From positions 62,001-126,000 of the forward strand of contig JAQOTA010000007.1 in NCBI GenBank assembly GCA_029532415.1: a stretch of DNA of 64,000 bases, written 5' to 3'. This document shows positions 10,259 through 22,149 of the stretch, in pieces. The notes below the pieces were generated by a model. The model was not told the DNA's origin, searched no databases, and was given only the letters and a program-made list of their open reading frames with translations. Source of the DNA: Marasmius tenuissimus (taxonomy: Eukaryota > Basidiomycota > Agaricomycetes > Agaricales > Marasmiaceae). Numbering within the stretch: the stretch's first letter is position 1; every line of letters begins with the position of its first letter. Position numbers and translations under genes: made by a program.

Positions 10259-11360
10259 TCAAGGATTTTGCCCCGATTTTGAAGGGAAGGTGGCTGTGAA
10301 GTAGCCAAATTTAGTCTTCCCCAGCTTGTTCACGCGAGCGTAGATTGATGTGACATTCGCTTGAGGCCCAGGTACTAAAACGGAAGATAGTAAGCTCGCC
10401 GGTAGAGCTAGCCTCGCTGTAGAGACCCGGGAGTACCCACTTCCAAACCAGTTGAGAAATCGAGAATCTGGCTGGGGGTGATAATGGTGCTGCAGTGGGA
10501 AGTTGGGGTACTGAGATGCCATCTCTAGGCTCTGTTGACGAGGGTCAACCGAGATCGTTCTAAGAGACACTTTTAAGGGACTTACGCGCAAATTTCGCCC
10601 AATATCTCATACAGTTCGTTGACCGCGTGTGCACCACTGCTGTCATTAAAACGGCAAAAGCCACTGACCAAACCCGCTATCCAGTAAACCGGGATGACCT
10701 TCAACACATCCCTCGCGACGCCAAAGCCATCGGTTTTGCTGCCCACCAGTGCCCATGAGTCCTCGCTCGCTAGTCTCGGCCTGCAATTCGGGCAAATTGA
10801 GGATCTTTAATACTCGAGCATTGACTTCGACGATCTGACCTACAGGAAGAAATCGTCAGCAAATCAAAGATGAGAAGAGAGGTCAAGAATAACTTACCAG
10901 GCCGGTCAAGTTGGCAGCCAACCTGTTGACGACACTGGCCAACTCTCTTCACGTCCCTTCGATGCCTAGAACGAGAGCCTGGCCGCCGATTTTGCCTTCT
11001 GTACCGAACTCTTGAGAAACACAAATGGCTTCCTTTGCGAATCGTCCGAGAGTCAGCGCAGCTCGAAATGGGAAAAAGAAGGACCAACCAGCTAGCGCCA
11101 CCAAGTGGAGAGCCAGGAGTGCCCGCTTCCGAACTGGTTGAGAAACCAAAAATCTGACTGGGGGTGATAGCGCCTGTGAGGGCTTGAGGCAACGTGAACA
11201 GACGCCGCAGTGAGAAGTTCTAAACTCCGTTGAAGCGCATGCTGCCGTTTCACGATGGTCGGCTGAGGTAAAAGGTGAGTGAACTGCGATATTCGTCAAG
11301 AAAAGTGTCAGCTCGGTCGCCCCTCTTCGCCCAAAGGCCAAGCAGAAACTCACCAAATTC
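10259..11360 (-). pseudogene. Degenerate gene of unknown family behind promoter-like module 2
   Basis: Downstream of the module at 11280-11665, minus-strand exon-like pieces can be read: VHSPFT..DHRETAA, FGTEGKIGGQALVLGIEG, then after a stop RELASVVNRLAANLTGL with a good intron and GQIVEVNARVLKILNLPEL. The VHSPFT piece recurs behind the module at 37.9 kb. About 150 bases are directly repeated (10430-10590 and 11110-11260). Stops and frame changes interrupt it. I do not recognise a family. Confidence 0.4.
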
Positions 11361-11665
11361 CCTCATCTTTCTTACCAGATGTCGACTGAAGGTCTTCAAG
11401 ATTCATTGCGCGATTTGCTGACAGGTAGAGAGTAAGCTCCTGTGAGCTTGTGGTGGTGATGAAGAGAGAAGCTACCAGTAACGCCGGTCCGGTGGCCAAA
11501 ATTAGGTCACCAGTCCAGATTGGTCACGGCGCTCGCCGCTCAAGTTGGCGCTGGCAGCTCTGCGGCCGCACGACCTACAAACGACCTACACACGACCTAC
11601 ATATGACCTACAGGCTACATACAACCTACATACAACATAAGTACGACCTACATACCATCAGTCAG
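11280..11665 (-). repeat. Promoter-like repeat module, locus 2
   Basis: From the outside inward on the minus strand: the 11-bp tandem repeat (11660-11566), the GCCGGTCCGGTGG block (11554-11482), a CTCCTGTGAGCTTG block (near 11435), and the exon/intron piece with ATGAGGGAATTT, a GTGAGTTTCTGC donor and GCCTTTGGGCG (about 11390-11280). The order is the same as at 37.5-37.9 kb and closely matches 7.6-6.4 kb. Confidence 0.7.
11566..11660. repeat. 11-bp tandem repeat, about 8 units
   Basis: The unit ACGACCTACAT is repeated with single-base variants. It differs from the 7.55-kb array mainly by CTACAT for CTGCAT. It marks the outer edge of the module at 11280-11665. Confidence 0.75.
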
Positions 11666-11897
11666 AACCAGAAAATCGGGGGTGCGTTACAGCAGCTAAT
11701 TTTCGAGCGGAGAACTGAGAACTGATTCTTTGGCCACTCTCAGCTCTGATATGAAGTGAAGTCGTTCGAAGGAGGTCCTCCTTTGGTAAGTTGATCAGGG
11801 TATGAAAGCAAAGATTCTATATCGAGAAAATTAAGAGCAATTTTAAGCTACATATGCAGGGTAGTTGAGTATTAATGAAATCGTTTCGTCAGTCGCT

Positions 11898-14246
11898 TTA
11901 TTCCCAGTAGAACATGTCCTGAGGAACCCTCAAGCGAGGTACCCTATGTCTTTGAGGAGAGATCAGCGCGGAATCGCCAAGAATGAGTTTGAACTTACAT
12001 GTTTTGTACATGTCGTTGCACAATCTCCCGGTTTTCGCCGCGGGAACCATAAATATTGCAATGGCCACAGGACCACCTATGATTGATACGATAAGGTGGG
12101 TCGTAGCTGACGATGTCTTGGCGCGAGGCAATTCGGAAGTTGGGCTCGCCATTAGGGTGACACCAGCAATCGTGATTAACCTGTAGGTCGCATGAGAACC
12201 AACGCGGTAGATGGTGGAGAGCTGATGAGTCACTTACACAATCTCGCCAGTTCCCAACCCACAATCTCTGACTGCAGCTCAGACAGCGGAACGTGGCATT
12301 GAGATCATCAAGCCTATCTGCGGCGGCATCCAATGGTAATTTGCTGAGGCGAAGTAGATAGAGCGTGGTTGTGGGAGGGGAGAAACGAAAGAGGTCAAAC
12401 GTATCCAGGTTGCGACTCGGATTGCAGAGGGTGCTGTTATTAAGATGGACAATTGCTTGTCGAAAAGTAGGACAGTGCCTCTGGCATTGGCGACATTCGA
12501 ATTGAGCAAGAGCATGCTCAAGGCACGCAAGTCCCCTCTCCCACTTCAAGCTGCTCGTAGGGAGGGCGGTACGAGGAAGCGCTTCCTGAGCCCTGGAAAT
12601 CATACCTTCCACTGCAGGGACCCCCTCGGTGAGGAAAACTTCCTCGAGAGCCCTCTGGAGGCCTTCAATTATGAGCAAAATGTCGCCAGTAACGTCCCCT
12701 TCAATGCGGACAAAATCTTCGCGAGTGATCTCCACCGAATCGGGCTGAATCAGTAAGTTCCGACAGTTGGGCATTAGACAAGCGGTTTGTGGATCCGGGA
12801 AAACACGTTGAACTTGCTGATTGAGGCAGCGCTGAATGCTTCTGTAGAAGGCCCTAAACTGCCAAACCCGCTCCCTCATCGCAGCATCCAGTGCTAAGTC
12901 TTGGAACATGCGGATAGATCGACTTTCTACGATAGGTGCGACTAGCTCTGGGAAAATGAGGTCGGCCCAATCTGTGTGTTTGGACTTAGGTGTGATCTGG
13001 TGCGACTAAGAAGGATGGCCCGCACCTGTGTTCGTAATCTTCCCTGTGGTGTTGACAAGGTAGTGCCCACTTACGGCCTGGAAATCATGCACGTTGAAAC
13101 CTTGCTTGCGCAGCCTAGTTTTGACGCTGTAAAGACCGTAAGGCACAGGATTAGAAGCTAGCATTGGGTAGATGGAGGTAACGCACTCATCACGACGATA
13201 TTCGATGGCTTGCAGGACTTTCTGGTTATGCCATTCCAGGAGCCATTGCTGGCACAAGGCGGAGAACTGCAATATGCCGCTGAATGATTATGAATTCCCG
13301 GATCAAGATTTGGCAACATACTGCAGAAACAGGATCGTAGAGCAGCCTGAGGCCTTGAATCGACCCGCCTCCTTGTAGATGGAGATCAGCCTCAACGAAG
13401 TAATCCACGGAGTAGGTGGTATCGCCATCATCGCTGCCTGGAGATGATCGTCACGAACGGGTGTTAGGGAGTCGCACAGTCATCTATAAGCAAAACCCAC
13501 CCGTTGAAGGAACAATTTCAAATATTTCTGGATCGATAGTGCCCACTACTGTGTCAATTGACGCCCGAGTCAAGAAACTGGGAAGGTCTCGGTTAGGATG
13601 AGTTCAAAAAGCGAATTTCTCTGCTTACCAATCGCGAAGACAGCCGCGGCAAAGGTGCTTGAGTACGATACAAACAGGCTCCGTGATTACACCCCTCCAT
13701 TGCTGGCAGAGCTACAAAAACCCTGTTAACAGCACAACCAGTGAGACTGATATACGAGAGTCTTACCTGGCAGCCTGAGTCTCCCTGGAAGAGGAACACT
13801 GCGTAATCGAATGGTTCGATTCCGGTATGGGGTACAGGTGGACAGCCGAGACGCTCGAATTCATCGAGCCAGAGGCGCCGTGCAGTTGGTGAAGACAAAA
13901 AACATTTGAAGGCTCTATTGGTTCTCGACAGCGACACAAGGTCTTCAGCTGTCAATAGCTGACAGACCTAAAAAGTAAGGCGTACGTGAGCGAGTGAACG
14001 AAGTAGAAACGGGAATACAAATACCTCCAGGGTAAGTTCGTTTGGCATTTTGCTCCAACCCGACTGAGCTCGTCTTGACGTCAAGCTGGGATTGACATTT
14101 CCTGCGGGATTCAGCGGGGAGAGCCTTGGTCGTTTCGAGGGCTTGCGGGGTGATGTTGGCTTTGGAAACGGGTATGGGGACGTAGGAAGTGCCTTGTTGG
14201 GATGGGTTGAATTGGATCGCGTTGATCTGGGAGGTGTGGAAGGCAT
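11898..14246 (-). CDS. F-box protein with Cys-rich segment
   Basis: Multi-exon gene on the minus strand, probably a substrate adaptor of an SCF ubiquitin ligase. Exon 1 is basic and Ser/Pro-rich and ends in MPNELTLE. A short intron follows, then LLTAEDLVSLSRTNRAFKCF and ARRLWLDEFERLG, which together make an F-box (MP.E....I....L....L..L......F..L). Next comes a Cys-containing piece (CQLCQQW, LKHLCRGCLRDW), as in a common Agaricomycete F-box family, then LCQQWLLEWHNQKVLQAIEY and a long exon (12909-12240) with CRQCQRHCP and CLSCSQRLWVGNW. It ends in CWCHPNGEPNF, WSCGHC and VPQDMFYWE. A doubtful stretch at 13450-13610 has an in-frame stop unless spliced out. Ligand specificity is unknown. Confidence 0.75.
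13480..13610 (+). repeat. Small repeat relic inside the F-box gene
   Basis: The plus strand here codes for SIDARVKKLGRSRLG. The minus strand near 10300-10360 codes for a similar SIYARVNKLGKTKFG. The two DNA stretches match at roughly two bases in three by eye. The stretch lies where the F-box gene's frame meets a stop, so it may be inserted DNA inside, or lengthening, an intron. Weak evidence. Confidence 0.3.
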
Positions 14247-14544
14247 CAGAGAGCAGGTATGAGTCTATAGGGAGTCAGAAGTGTCTTTTATAGGCCATTG
14301 ACACAGAATGCCACTCCCTTTCAAAAATAAAGACCCTTTGTCCCTCCACCCAACTTTGCGCCCATCCATTGACGTAGTTCATAAAGGGAAAGTCGAAGGT
14401 CGCAGCGGATGCAAATTGCAAAACAAGAGGATTCAACTTGAGCCATCCCATTCGTGCATTGACATGGTTAGCAACTCATAAGGCCATCGTGAACGCGGGA
14501 GATCAAGCTCGAGCTTATAGATGAGGCTCACTGCCGGCTACCTG

Positions 14545-14640
14545 CGTGACTGCGCCGGTCCGGCGGGCCAGAATTATGGCACTGGGTCTAGACCCAGTCT
14601 TGGTTCAAGTTGGCCTACCTGCCGCTGCTCCTTTTCGACT
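14545..14640 (-). repeat. Promoter-like block, locus 3 (partial)
   Basis: GCCGGTCCGGCGGGCCAGAA followed by TCTAGACCCAGTCT and TTCAAGTTGG matches the GC-rich block of the modules at 7.4, 11.5 and 37.7 kb. No 11-bp tandem repeat is present. It lies about 300 bases upstream of the F-box gene, in the same orientation relative to the gene as the other modules. Confidence 0.6.
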
Positions 14641-14876
14641 TTGTGTCGTAGGATTATCATACTGTGTAGAAATGCTCTCTATAAAACATACTATGCTATT
14701 GGATGCTATTAGATTAGGAGAATGTAAATTGATAAATCAATAACCATCAGTCCAAAGAAACTTGGTTGGGATCAAGAGGGAGATCCTTGCGCGACCTAAC
14801 GTGCAAGAACCGGCGCGCAGTCCTATTTGCACGGGGAGAAATGAGAATGGTCCAGTACATCCACAGCAAAATTATC

Positions 14877-17800
14877 TCACCTCAGAACATGGTCGGGTAG
14901 TCGAAGGGGTACTGGAGGTTGTACTTTCAGTTGTTGGCGGCGCCCAGGTACCTCGTCCAGATATGCTTTGTCGTACCAGTTTTCGGGTAGACCTTCAGGG
15001 TGGTATTCGGCATCAGGCTTGGTGGATGGTGTTTGGTAGCAAGGAAACTGTCCGGGCGAGTATTTGGCTGTACTTTCGATGTACCTCGTCGAGATATGGA
15101 GCGCGTCAAGCAACCGCAAGAACTCATCCAGTTCAGATGAACGCCATCGTTGCGCTAGCGACCTGTGCGTTTTGGCGATAGACTTTCCCTTCTTCTCCGT
15201 CTCCGTCTCCTCACCACTCATCATCTCGATGGTGAAGTGCTTCGCGATTCCAACGAACCTCTTCATGGTCTCATCGTTGACTGCAGATGCACGAATCACG
15301 TCGACGCGCCGCTTCCGATGCTGAGGGAATATCATCAGCAGGGAAAGCTAGATAGATCAAGGGACTTACGTTGCGGCGCCTCATCCCTCGCCGGTCGGTC
15401 ATGTGAACCTCCTTGTGGTTGGAGAACGGCGAATTATCCTTGAGGTATTGCTTTTGAAGGGACCTCAGATGCGTCTTGAAGGCATTGGTCACGCTGAGCT
15501 TGGTGTAGCGCTTGTTACCCTCAAGGCCGACGAAGTAATCCGCAAACACCTGTGCAGCTTGTTGATTCCACTTGTTATCCTTCCACCGCTCACGGGATGT
15601 CAGATCGAGTACGAAGGCTCTGATGGTGGGACCTCCGCTGGTGTACCTGGATCGTTGCCAGTCCTTGCGCTGCTCGGACGAAATACTGACAAGGGGCGCT
15701 CCTTTTGGTTGAGTGAGGCGAGAGATCTCCAGGCGAACTTCGCGAGACAGGTCAAGGACGGCTTGAGCACGGCGTTTGATCTTCGGAAAACCATGCTTGT
15801 CGAATGTTTTACCACTTTTGGGTTTCGTGCTTGAATTCCCACAATCAACTGGAACGATGTTGAGAATAATGCAAGCCCGCCCGATGAGTGCGTGAAGATC
15901 GGCATCCTAAAAGAGTCAGGCCGTTAGACACCAATTGAGCAGCCCAAGATACGAAAAGACCTTGTCTTTCATAGCCGCTATCACTTCATTTTTCTAGCGG
16001 ATTCATAAGTAGGTGAGAATGGCAGGTAGCTGAATAGCGTACCTTCGATTGGTCCGGGATCAACAAAATCAGCTCAAGAAGCATTTCCCGCAAGCTTTCT
16101 CTATCATTCCCATAAGCACGCTTTGGAGGGGGAGGAAAGTCGCCGCCGGAAGTTGAGGGGTTCTTTGATTCGTGAGTTGCTGATGGTTCTGCAGATCCTG
16201 CGTTCTGTGGGGGGGCGTGCTGGGATGAGGTCGATGGTTCTGCCTGTGGCGCCTTGTGCGGTTGTGGAGGCGCGGTGGTGGTCTTCGGAGGCACACTAGA
16301 GGGCTTCTGCGATTTGGGGCCCTTGCCGGCGGTCGACTGAGTTGTCTTCTCGAAGGGAATGGCGTCAGATATAGAGTCGTCTGTGTCTTCCCAACGAGGG
16401 AGGCGCGTTGGAGGTGGGTCAGAAGGCGGAGATGGATTGCTATGAGCTGCTCCTGAGGGCGGGGATGGGCCTTCCTCGACGTCCATATCCTCCTCTGCAT
16501 CGCTCTCTGTGTCTGCGAATCCCTCCTCTACATCCTGCTCGTTGACATCCTTTTGCTGGGCCTCAACAAAACTTCTCTTGTTGAGGGGGTCTTCATCAAT
16601 GCTCATCCCTTCCTCGTCGGCATTGACCTCTCTGAAAGCATCTGGTCAACACTCGCATTCCGAGTAAGAGACGAATTAGCAAACTCACGCTTGGTCGCAA
16701 AGGTCTTCGACCCCAGTTTCCGCATCGACTTCAATTTCCTCTTCGAACTCTTCTTCCTGCTCAGACATTCCTGCCTGCACCTCCTCAGTGCCAGAGCCTT
16801 CGACTGCCATTCCTTCAACCTCGAATTCGTCCTCCCTATCCTCATCCACCATTCCCTCCAGATGCTCTTCCTGTCCCTCATATTCACATTCCTCCCCCGA
16901 GACCGACATTTCTGCCTGTGTCTCTTCGGCATCGATGCCAGAACCGCCCTCCGAGACCATCATTTCCTCCTCAACTTCGAGTTCTTCCTCTTCACCCACA
17001 TCCTCATCCTCCATTCCCTCAAACTCCACCTCGTGTTCATATTCGTCCCTCGAGACTGAGACGTCTGTCTCTCCGACTGAGGCGGCCTCCTCGTATGTGA
17101 ATTCTTCCTCGGCATCCCTGTTTTCGCCGGTCATTTCCTTGACCTCCTCTCGTCCATCGTATTCTCCCTCCGAGACTGACATGACGGCTTCGATTTCTTC
17201 CTCGGCATCCCTGGCATCATCGACTATTTCCTCGACTTCCTCCTCTTCTCCTTCGTATTCTCCTTCTGAGATCGACATGACCTCCGCCTCCTCAGGAACA
17301 GAACCAACCTCTTCGACTTCAAATCCTTCCCCATTCTCCCTGTCGCTGTCCACCATCCCATCACTCCTAACCACCATTCCCTCGAACTCCTCTTCCTGCT
17401 CTTCATACTCCCTTGAGAGCGACATCTCCACCTCCTCGACTTCGAGTCCTTCCTCAGAATCCCTTTCGTCACAGCCCATGTCTTCGACTATCTCCTGTTG
17501 TCCGCCGTATTCTCCCGAAAAGACCGATGCGAATTCTGCCTCCTCGACATCAGTGACCCTCATCTCTTCCTCGTCAACTCTGCTGCCTTCTTCCTCAGAG
17601 CCGACCATTCCAGCCTCTTCTGCATCCTCGTCACTGTCTTCAGCTTCGAGGTCAGTTATCAGCATCTCTACTTGCTCTTCCTCTTCGTTCGAGACCGACA
17701 TCCCTGCCTCCTCAACGGCCCTGACACCAGACCCATTCTCCAACTCCTCCTCAATCTCGCTCGTTCCCTGGAACTCGGTTAAGCTTCCGATTTCCTCGAA

Positions 17801-18813
17801 ATCGTAGCCTTGGGCGCGGTCATCCGCGTCGTCCTCGTTGGCAAGGTCTCCAATCTCATTCGATTCATCAGCGGCTGCATCGCCATATCCTTCCTCCCCA
17901 GTCTCACTCATCCTCTCGTTGCCTACGACCTCGTATCCGCTCTCGTCCCCAATATGACAGCCGCCCTCTCCAGCACCCGTATTCGCATCATCCTCATCAT
18001 ATGCCTCCGCTCCAAATTCCACCTCGCTCTCATGACCATCCGAGCTCGCATTCACGACCTCTGCTCCAGATTCTTCCAAACCAAAGCCCATCCCTTCTTC
18101 AGCGATGCCCGCCGGGATGGGCTCGTGAACAATTGTGTGTGATTCTGGGAGAGGTGGTAACTCGGCCATGAACAGCGCTGGCGAGAACGATTCAATGCCT
18201 TGCACACTTGAACCTGAGGTTTGGATGATCAATACAGAATACACTGAAGCCGAAGATCATGCTTACTGGAGACGAGTTGGGAGGTCAACTGAGGCAGAAA
18301 CTCGCCAAATTCACTGGAGGCGAAGATGGCCTCGAGATCAGGACAAGGTACGTCAAACACGAAGACGTATTGTTGAGGGTATGTTGGTTGTGGGCATGTT
18401 GGTTGTGGGACTTCAAGAGGAGCCGCAGGGACTGTAGTGTGTTCTTCGTCATCTACACGCTGGCGTTTGACTGCAGGTGATCCAGAAGTATCTTGAGAGC
18501 CTCTTCTCCGCTTTTTGCGGTTTAAGGGAGGCTGGCCTGAAGATATGAAGATAAGTGTCAGATGAGTGAGAAGATAGTGTGAGATATACGGAATACCTTC
18601 GCCTTGCCCGCTGTTCACATTCACTGCCGTGTCCACCATCCTACCGCTTCGGAGCCTGCGCACTGCAACGAGAAAGATGAGTACTGTTCAGTTTCCATCA
18701 TAAATAGAGGCCGCACCTGAGCTTGTACCCGCTAGCGTATTGTTACCAGCTGCCTGCGTGATCTTCTTCGGTAGATTCCGTTTCTTTCGACCGATAGGTT
18801 CTTGACTTGACAT
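14877..18813 (-). CDS. Large Agaricomycete family protein with hyperacidic middle
   Basis: One gene of about 1,080 residues in roughly nine exons, read right to left. Exon 1 starts MSSQEPIGRKKRNLPKKIT at 18813. Basic stretches follow (RKKRRRG, PAVKRQR: likely nuclear signals). A GTAAGC intron near 18270 joins into one very long acidic exon (about 18215-16685) dominated by Glu/Asp, with repeated MSVSEGEYEG-like units. Next come a Pro/Ser-rich linker and a conserved C-terminal region with ERWKDNKWNQQAAQVFADYF, KTHLRSLQKQYL, RRKRRVDVIR-like bases and LDEFLRLLDALHISTRY, ending GLPENWYDKAY..VPGR. The C-terminal part resembles a large unnamed family in mushroom genomes. Function unknown; a nuclear location is inferred from the basic and acidic tracts. 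Confidence 0.8.
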
Positions 18814-19140
18814 ATTGTGGGTTGAAGATTCTGAGAAGTAAAGAGTGGCACCAGTGCCAGAGTTGTGGCGAAAGAGAGAGTATTCTTGAGTTTGAGGCCA
18901 TTGTCACAGAAGAGAGCCACTGCGCGAAGAGAAACGACATAGAACAAAGCAGCGAGGCCGAGGCATCAGACAGTCATGATCACACAGGACGTAATACTAA
19001 TATGCGATCACCTGACTCCCACGTTCCACAAGGGGGCGTGTTCATTTGTGCCTGACTTCACCTTGAAATTAAACCTCGACGTTCGACAGCCACTCGATTG
19101 AGAACGACCAAATTCTTCTCCAACAAAAACTTCATCATCC
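18814..19140. promoter_or_regulatory. Divergent intergenic region, acidic-protein gene / SUN gene
   Basis: About 330 bases separate two start codons facing away from each other (18813 minus, 19141 plus), so both promoters must lie here or overlap. I see no clear TATA box and no open frame with support. Confidence 0.5.
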
Positions 19141-20312
19141 ATGCAAGGGCTCAATGCGCGCCGGTTTACTGTAAGCGCCAGCTCTTCCTCATCCATTAGG
19201 CTACCCTCTGCGAGGGATCCAGATATTGCGGAAGGTCAACCGCTGGTGAGTGGCTCCGTTTTCAATTGTAATAAACTCTACTGATAATGACGCGGTGAGA
19301 GTAGAGGCAGTTCCTTCGAGTACAACCTTTGACCGACCGCCCACTATCGCCCCCCAGTGACCAGCTGCCGGAGACCCATCATGTTAACGCTCAACCACCC
19401 TTCAAGGATCGAAAATGGACCTATCGATCGATCCTCAGGAAGACCCTATCTTCTATTATCCTCGCCTTAACTGCCTTCACATTCATCAGCTCTTTTCAAC
19501 ACTACTGGTTGCTGATTCAGAGCATGCCCAGCAATGATTCCAACCGGCCTCTCCACATCTGCTTCGCACAGAATATCGGTTGCACTCTTCAGCAATTCTT
19601 AACACCCTCCAGTTCCTGTCAGCACTTCCCTTGCGACGTGTTGAACTATAGGCGGCATGATGCTGCAACAGCACTTCCAACCCTTGATTGCGCCCTCGCC
19701 GCAAACGGAGGATCCATCTTGCCTGGATTTACATCTCGTACCCTCGGATACGAGGAGGCCAACCTTGGATTGTTCGACTATTTTCATTACTTCTTCCGCG
19801 GATACTATCCCCAATATGCTCGCATTGTGCCGGCTCCCATTGTCATCGACAGTCATGTCCAGGCGGGTCGTTGTTGGGCTTTCCGTGGTTCTGCAGGTCA
19901 CATCGGAATCTCCCTCTCCCAGCCTATCCTTGTTACAGGTATTACCTTCCATCACCCGGATCATCGTGAATTGGCGCCAGAGTTGTTGGCTCAAGCTCCA
20001 TCCACGGTGCGACTATGGTCTCTACAAACTGACACCCAAGGGGCGGGCATCGATGCCATCGATGTCAATACAAACTCACATGTATCCGCCAAGCGGTTCA
20101 GCCTCGATGTTGCGAATCGAGAACCTGGTAGCTTTGCGTTGTTGGCGACTCTCAGCTATGATCCCACCTCTCCAGGTCAGCGGGTCTTCTATCCAGTAAC
20201 AGGGCCTCGGTACATCTCTTCCATCGTCGTTTTAGAGGTGACTGAGAATTGGGGAGGAGATCGGACATGCCTCTATCGGATTTCGATCCACGGCGTGCCC
20301 GCTGAGCGCTGA
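19141..20312 (+). CDS. SUN-domain protein of the nuclear envelope
   Basis: Two exons: 19141-19245 and 19305-20312, joined in phase 0 by a 59-base intron, giving about 370 residues. The N-terminus is Ser-rich. One membrane segment (SIILALTAFTFISSF) lies near residues 80-95. The C-terminal half is a SUN domain: GRCWAFRGSAGHIGISLSQP, VTGITFHH, a long loop, then SFALLATLSY, RYISSIVVLEV and the signature ending NWGGDRTCLYRISIHGVP. SUN proteins sit in the inner nuclear membrane and bind KASH peptides across the lumen, linking chromosomes or telomeres to the cytoskeleton. At about 370 residues it is short for the family and has little room for a coiled coil. The start at 19141 is chosen because the downstream frame has no ATG and a perfect splice join exists. 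Confidence 0.9.
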
Positions 20313-20497
20313 ATGCAACGGATATGGGTATAATGATTGTATGCGATTAGATATGATAATGCGATCACTCGAGATTATCTACGAATGTCCCATGAGATTA
20401 GATATGAGAGACAAAGGTGCATTCTCCCTTTGTACTTCTCCCCATAAATGAGCTTCGCGCGACATTGTCACGCCCAACTCGCGTCGACTTCCCCCTC

Positions 20498-20850
20498 ATG
20501 ATCAGCAAACTACAACTCAGAAAACTCACTGGCCGCTCTCAGAAATGCAACATTGGTTACATGCGGTCGTTCTGGTCGGGTTTACAGAGGAATGTCTTGA
20601 GATTGATGGGTTTTCAGGTGGAGAAAGTGGCGGGTACGCACATGTTTGCATCTCCTTTCTATCGCGACTCACAAGTATCTTAGGCTCGTCGGGAAGTGTT
20701 AACTCGACCGCCTCCCAAGAAGCATCAGAAGTGACAGTCGACGAAATCATGAGAGTCAACTTTCACTCCCCTAGTGGTACGCCTGGAACAAACCTCGAGA
20801 TCTTTTCGCAGGCGCACAGCTCATACATTGTTCAGCGATTGATATTGTGA
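20498..20850 (+). CDS. Small hypothetical protein, two exons
   Basis: Exon 1 (20498-20633) starts MISKLQLRKLTGRS and contains RSFWSGLQRNVLRLMGF. A 50-base intron with GTACGC and TAG ends joins in frame to exon 2 (20684-20850), which reads GSSGSVNSTASQEASEV and ends YIVQRLIL. The predicted length is 100 residues. No domain is recognised. The in-frame splice is the main support; antisense frames also exist, so this could be non-coding. Confidence 0.4.
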
Positions 20851-21119
20851 TAGACGAGATAATGGGTGTTTATTTCAGTTCAATGTGCATCGAACCATCT
20901 GAGGAAGCTGCGGGCAACCTTCCAACACTGACAGAAGAATAGGGCAGAGCCTTTGTATTCTGTACTATACACATGCTATCTCGAAACTTGAAGTCACATA
21001 ATCAAGCTGCTTAAGATCTCGGTGTCTCAGTGTGGGTAAAGATCGAGAGAAGAGGCGCGACTTACCAGGCGGACTTCCTTTAGCTGCCTGAAAATCCTCT
21101 TGAAACTTATGTTCATCAA

Positions 21120-21810
21120 TCAAATTGCTGAGCGGAAATTAGTACGAGATATTACTGAGGAAGAACAGAGATGGCTTACCAGGCGACCTCCCATTGCATA
21201 AATCGCGCCAACGAATGTCGGAACGAGACAATATGCCGCTGATCTTCCCAACCGCCCTAAGTAGCTGGGGAAAGAATAGGAGTAGGCCAGCAGCCCACCA
21301 GGCAGCCGCACTGAATGGTACGTCGAGTGGGGAAAATCCGTAATAGCGAACCCGGAAGTCGGATATCTCGAACACATCTGCGAGGGCGAGAGTGCATACA
21401 CGCATTCCATGCAGGGAAAGAATTCCCAATAACCATCCATCTAAGATGTGAAGGACTGGTTCCGCTGTACAGGCCCTAGGTGTATCTTTTAGCATGAGAG
21501 CAGCCACGTAGCGGACTATTGATAGAATGAGATCGGCCAGTTTGTGCGACAGGGCAGACATTGCCAAATTGGCGTAGCGGTCGACTTGTAGTGCGATAAA
21601 GCATGCCGGCGAAACGATTTTGAGCACACAGGCACGGAGTTTCTGGTAGGCGAGCTGGAGGAAAAGACCAATAGCAAGCAGTGCAACCAGTTGGCTCACT
21701 AAGCTGAGCCTCATGCTGATTTGGATGCATGCACGAAGGGTGGGGGGAAAAAAGGATGGATGAAGGTGTGGCATTGATTTTTGAGGAACTATGATCGTGT
21801 TCTGGGACAT
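21120..21810 (-). CDS. Hypothetical multi-pass membrane protein
   Basis: Starts MSQNTIIVPQKSMP at 21810 on the minus strand. An intron near the 3' end (GTAAGC..CAG) leaves only two further codons (AI) before the stop. About 226 residues. Hydrophobic segments: LVSQLVALLAIGLFLQLAY, VLKIVSPACFIALQV, HILDGWLLGILSLHG and AAWWAAGLLLFFPQLL, so three to four membrane passes. No catalytic motif or known family is recognised. It is head to head with the RING gene and tail to tail with the small ORF and SUN gene. Confidence 0.6.
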
Positions 21811-21971
21811 ATTTAAGCTGGAGGTAGCTGATCCAAGCACCCGAGTCCTGGTGTACGATGCTCATTGCTGGGACCGTTTCCCTAATCATCGAGGGTCAGA
21901 GCAACAAGCGCGGGTTTTATTGTCATACGTCATATTCGATCGTGTGATTATCAGCTTTGATTGACACTGGC

Positions 21972-22010
21972 GATAACTTTCAGCGCTAAGGCGTAACTTT
22001 CAGCGCTAAG
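21972..22010. promoter_or_regulatory. 20-bp direct repeat in a divergent promoter
   Basis: TAACTTTCAGCGCTAAG occurs twice with 20-base spacing (within 21972-21990 and 21992-22010). Each copy contains the palindrome AGCGCT. It lies between the starts of the membrane-protein gene and the RING gene, so it could be a paired factor-binding site. No factor is known to me. Confidence 0.4.
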
Positions 22011-22149
22011 ATACTTTTGTGCCACTGGCCACCACCTGTTGCTGGGACGGCGGGCAAGTGGCCCACACCCCGTTTCTACTCCCCTCATTAGGATCGCGAT
22101 TTGCCACTGCATCGTAACACAAACTTCAACTAGATGCTGATTGGTCAAG

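Noticed and set aside
16788..17807. Plus-strand Ser/Pro-rich frame of 339 codons
   Set aside because: It is the exact antisense of the Glu/Asp-rich exon (GAA/GAG reads TTC/CTC and TCx). The minus-strand frame continues through good splice joins into conserved sequence; the plus frame does not.
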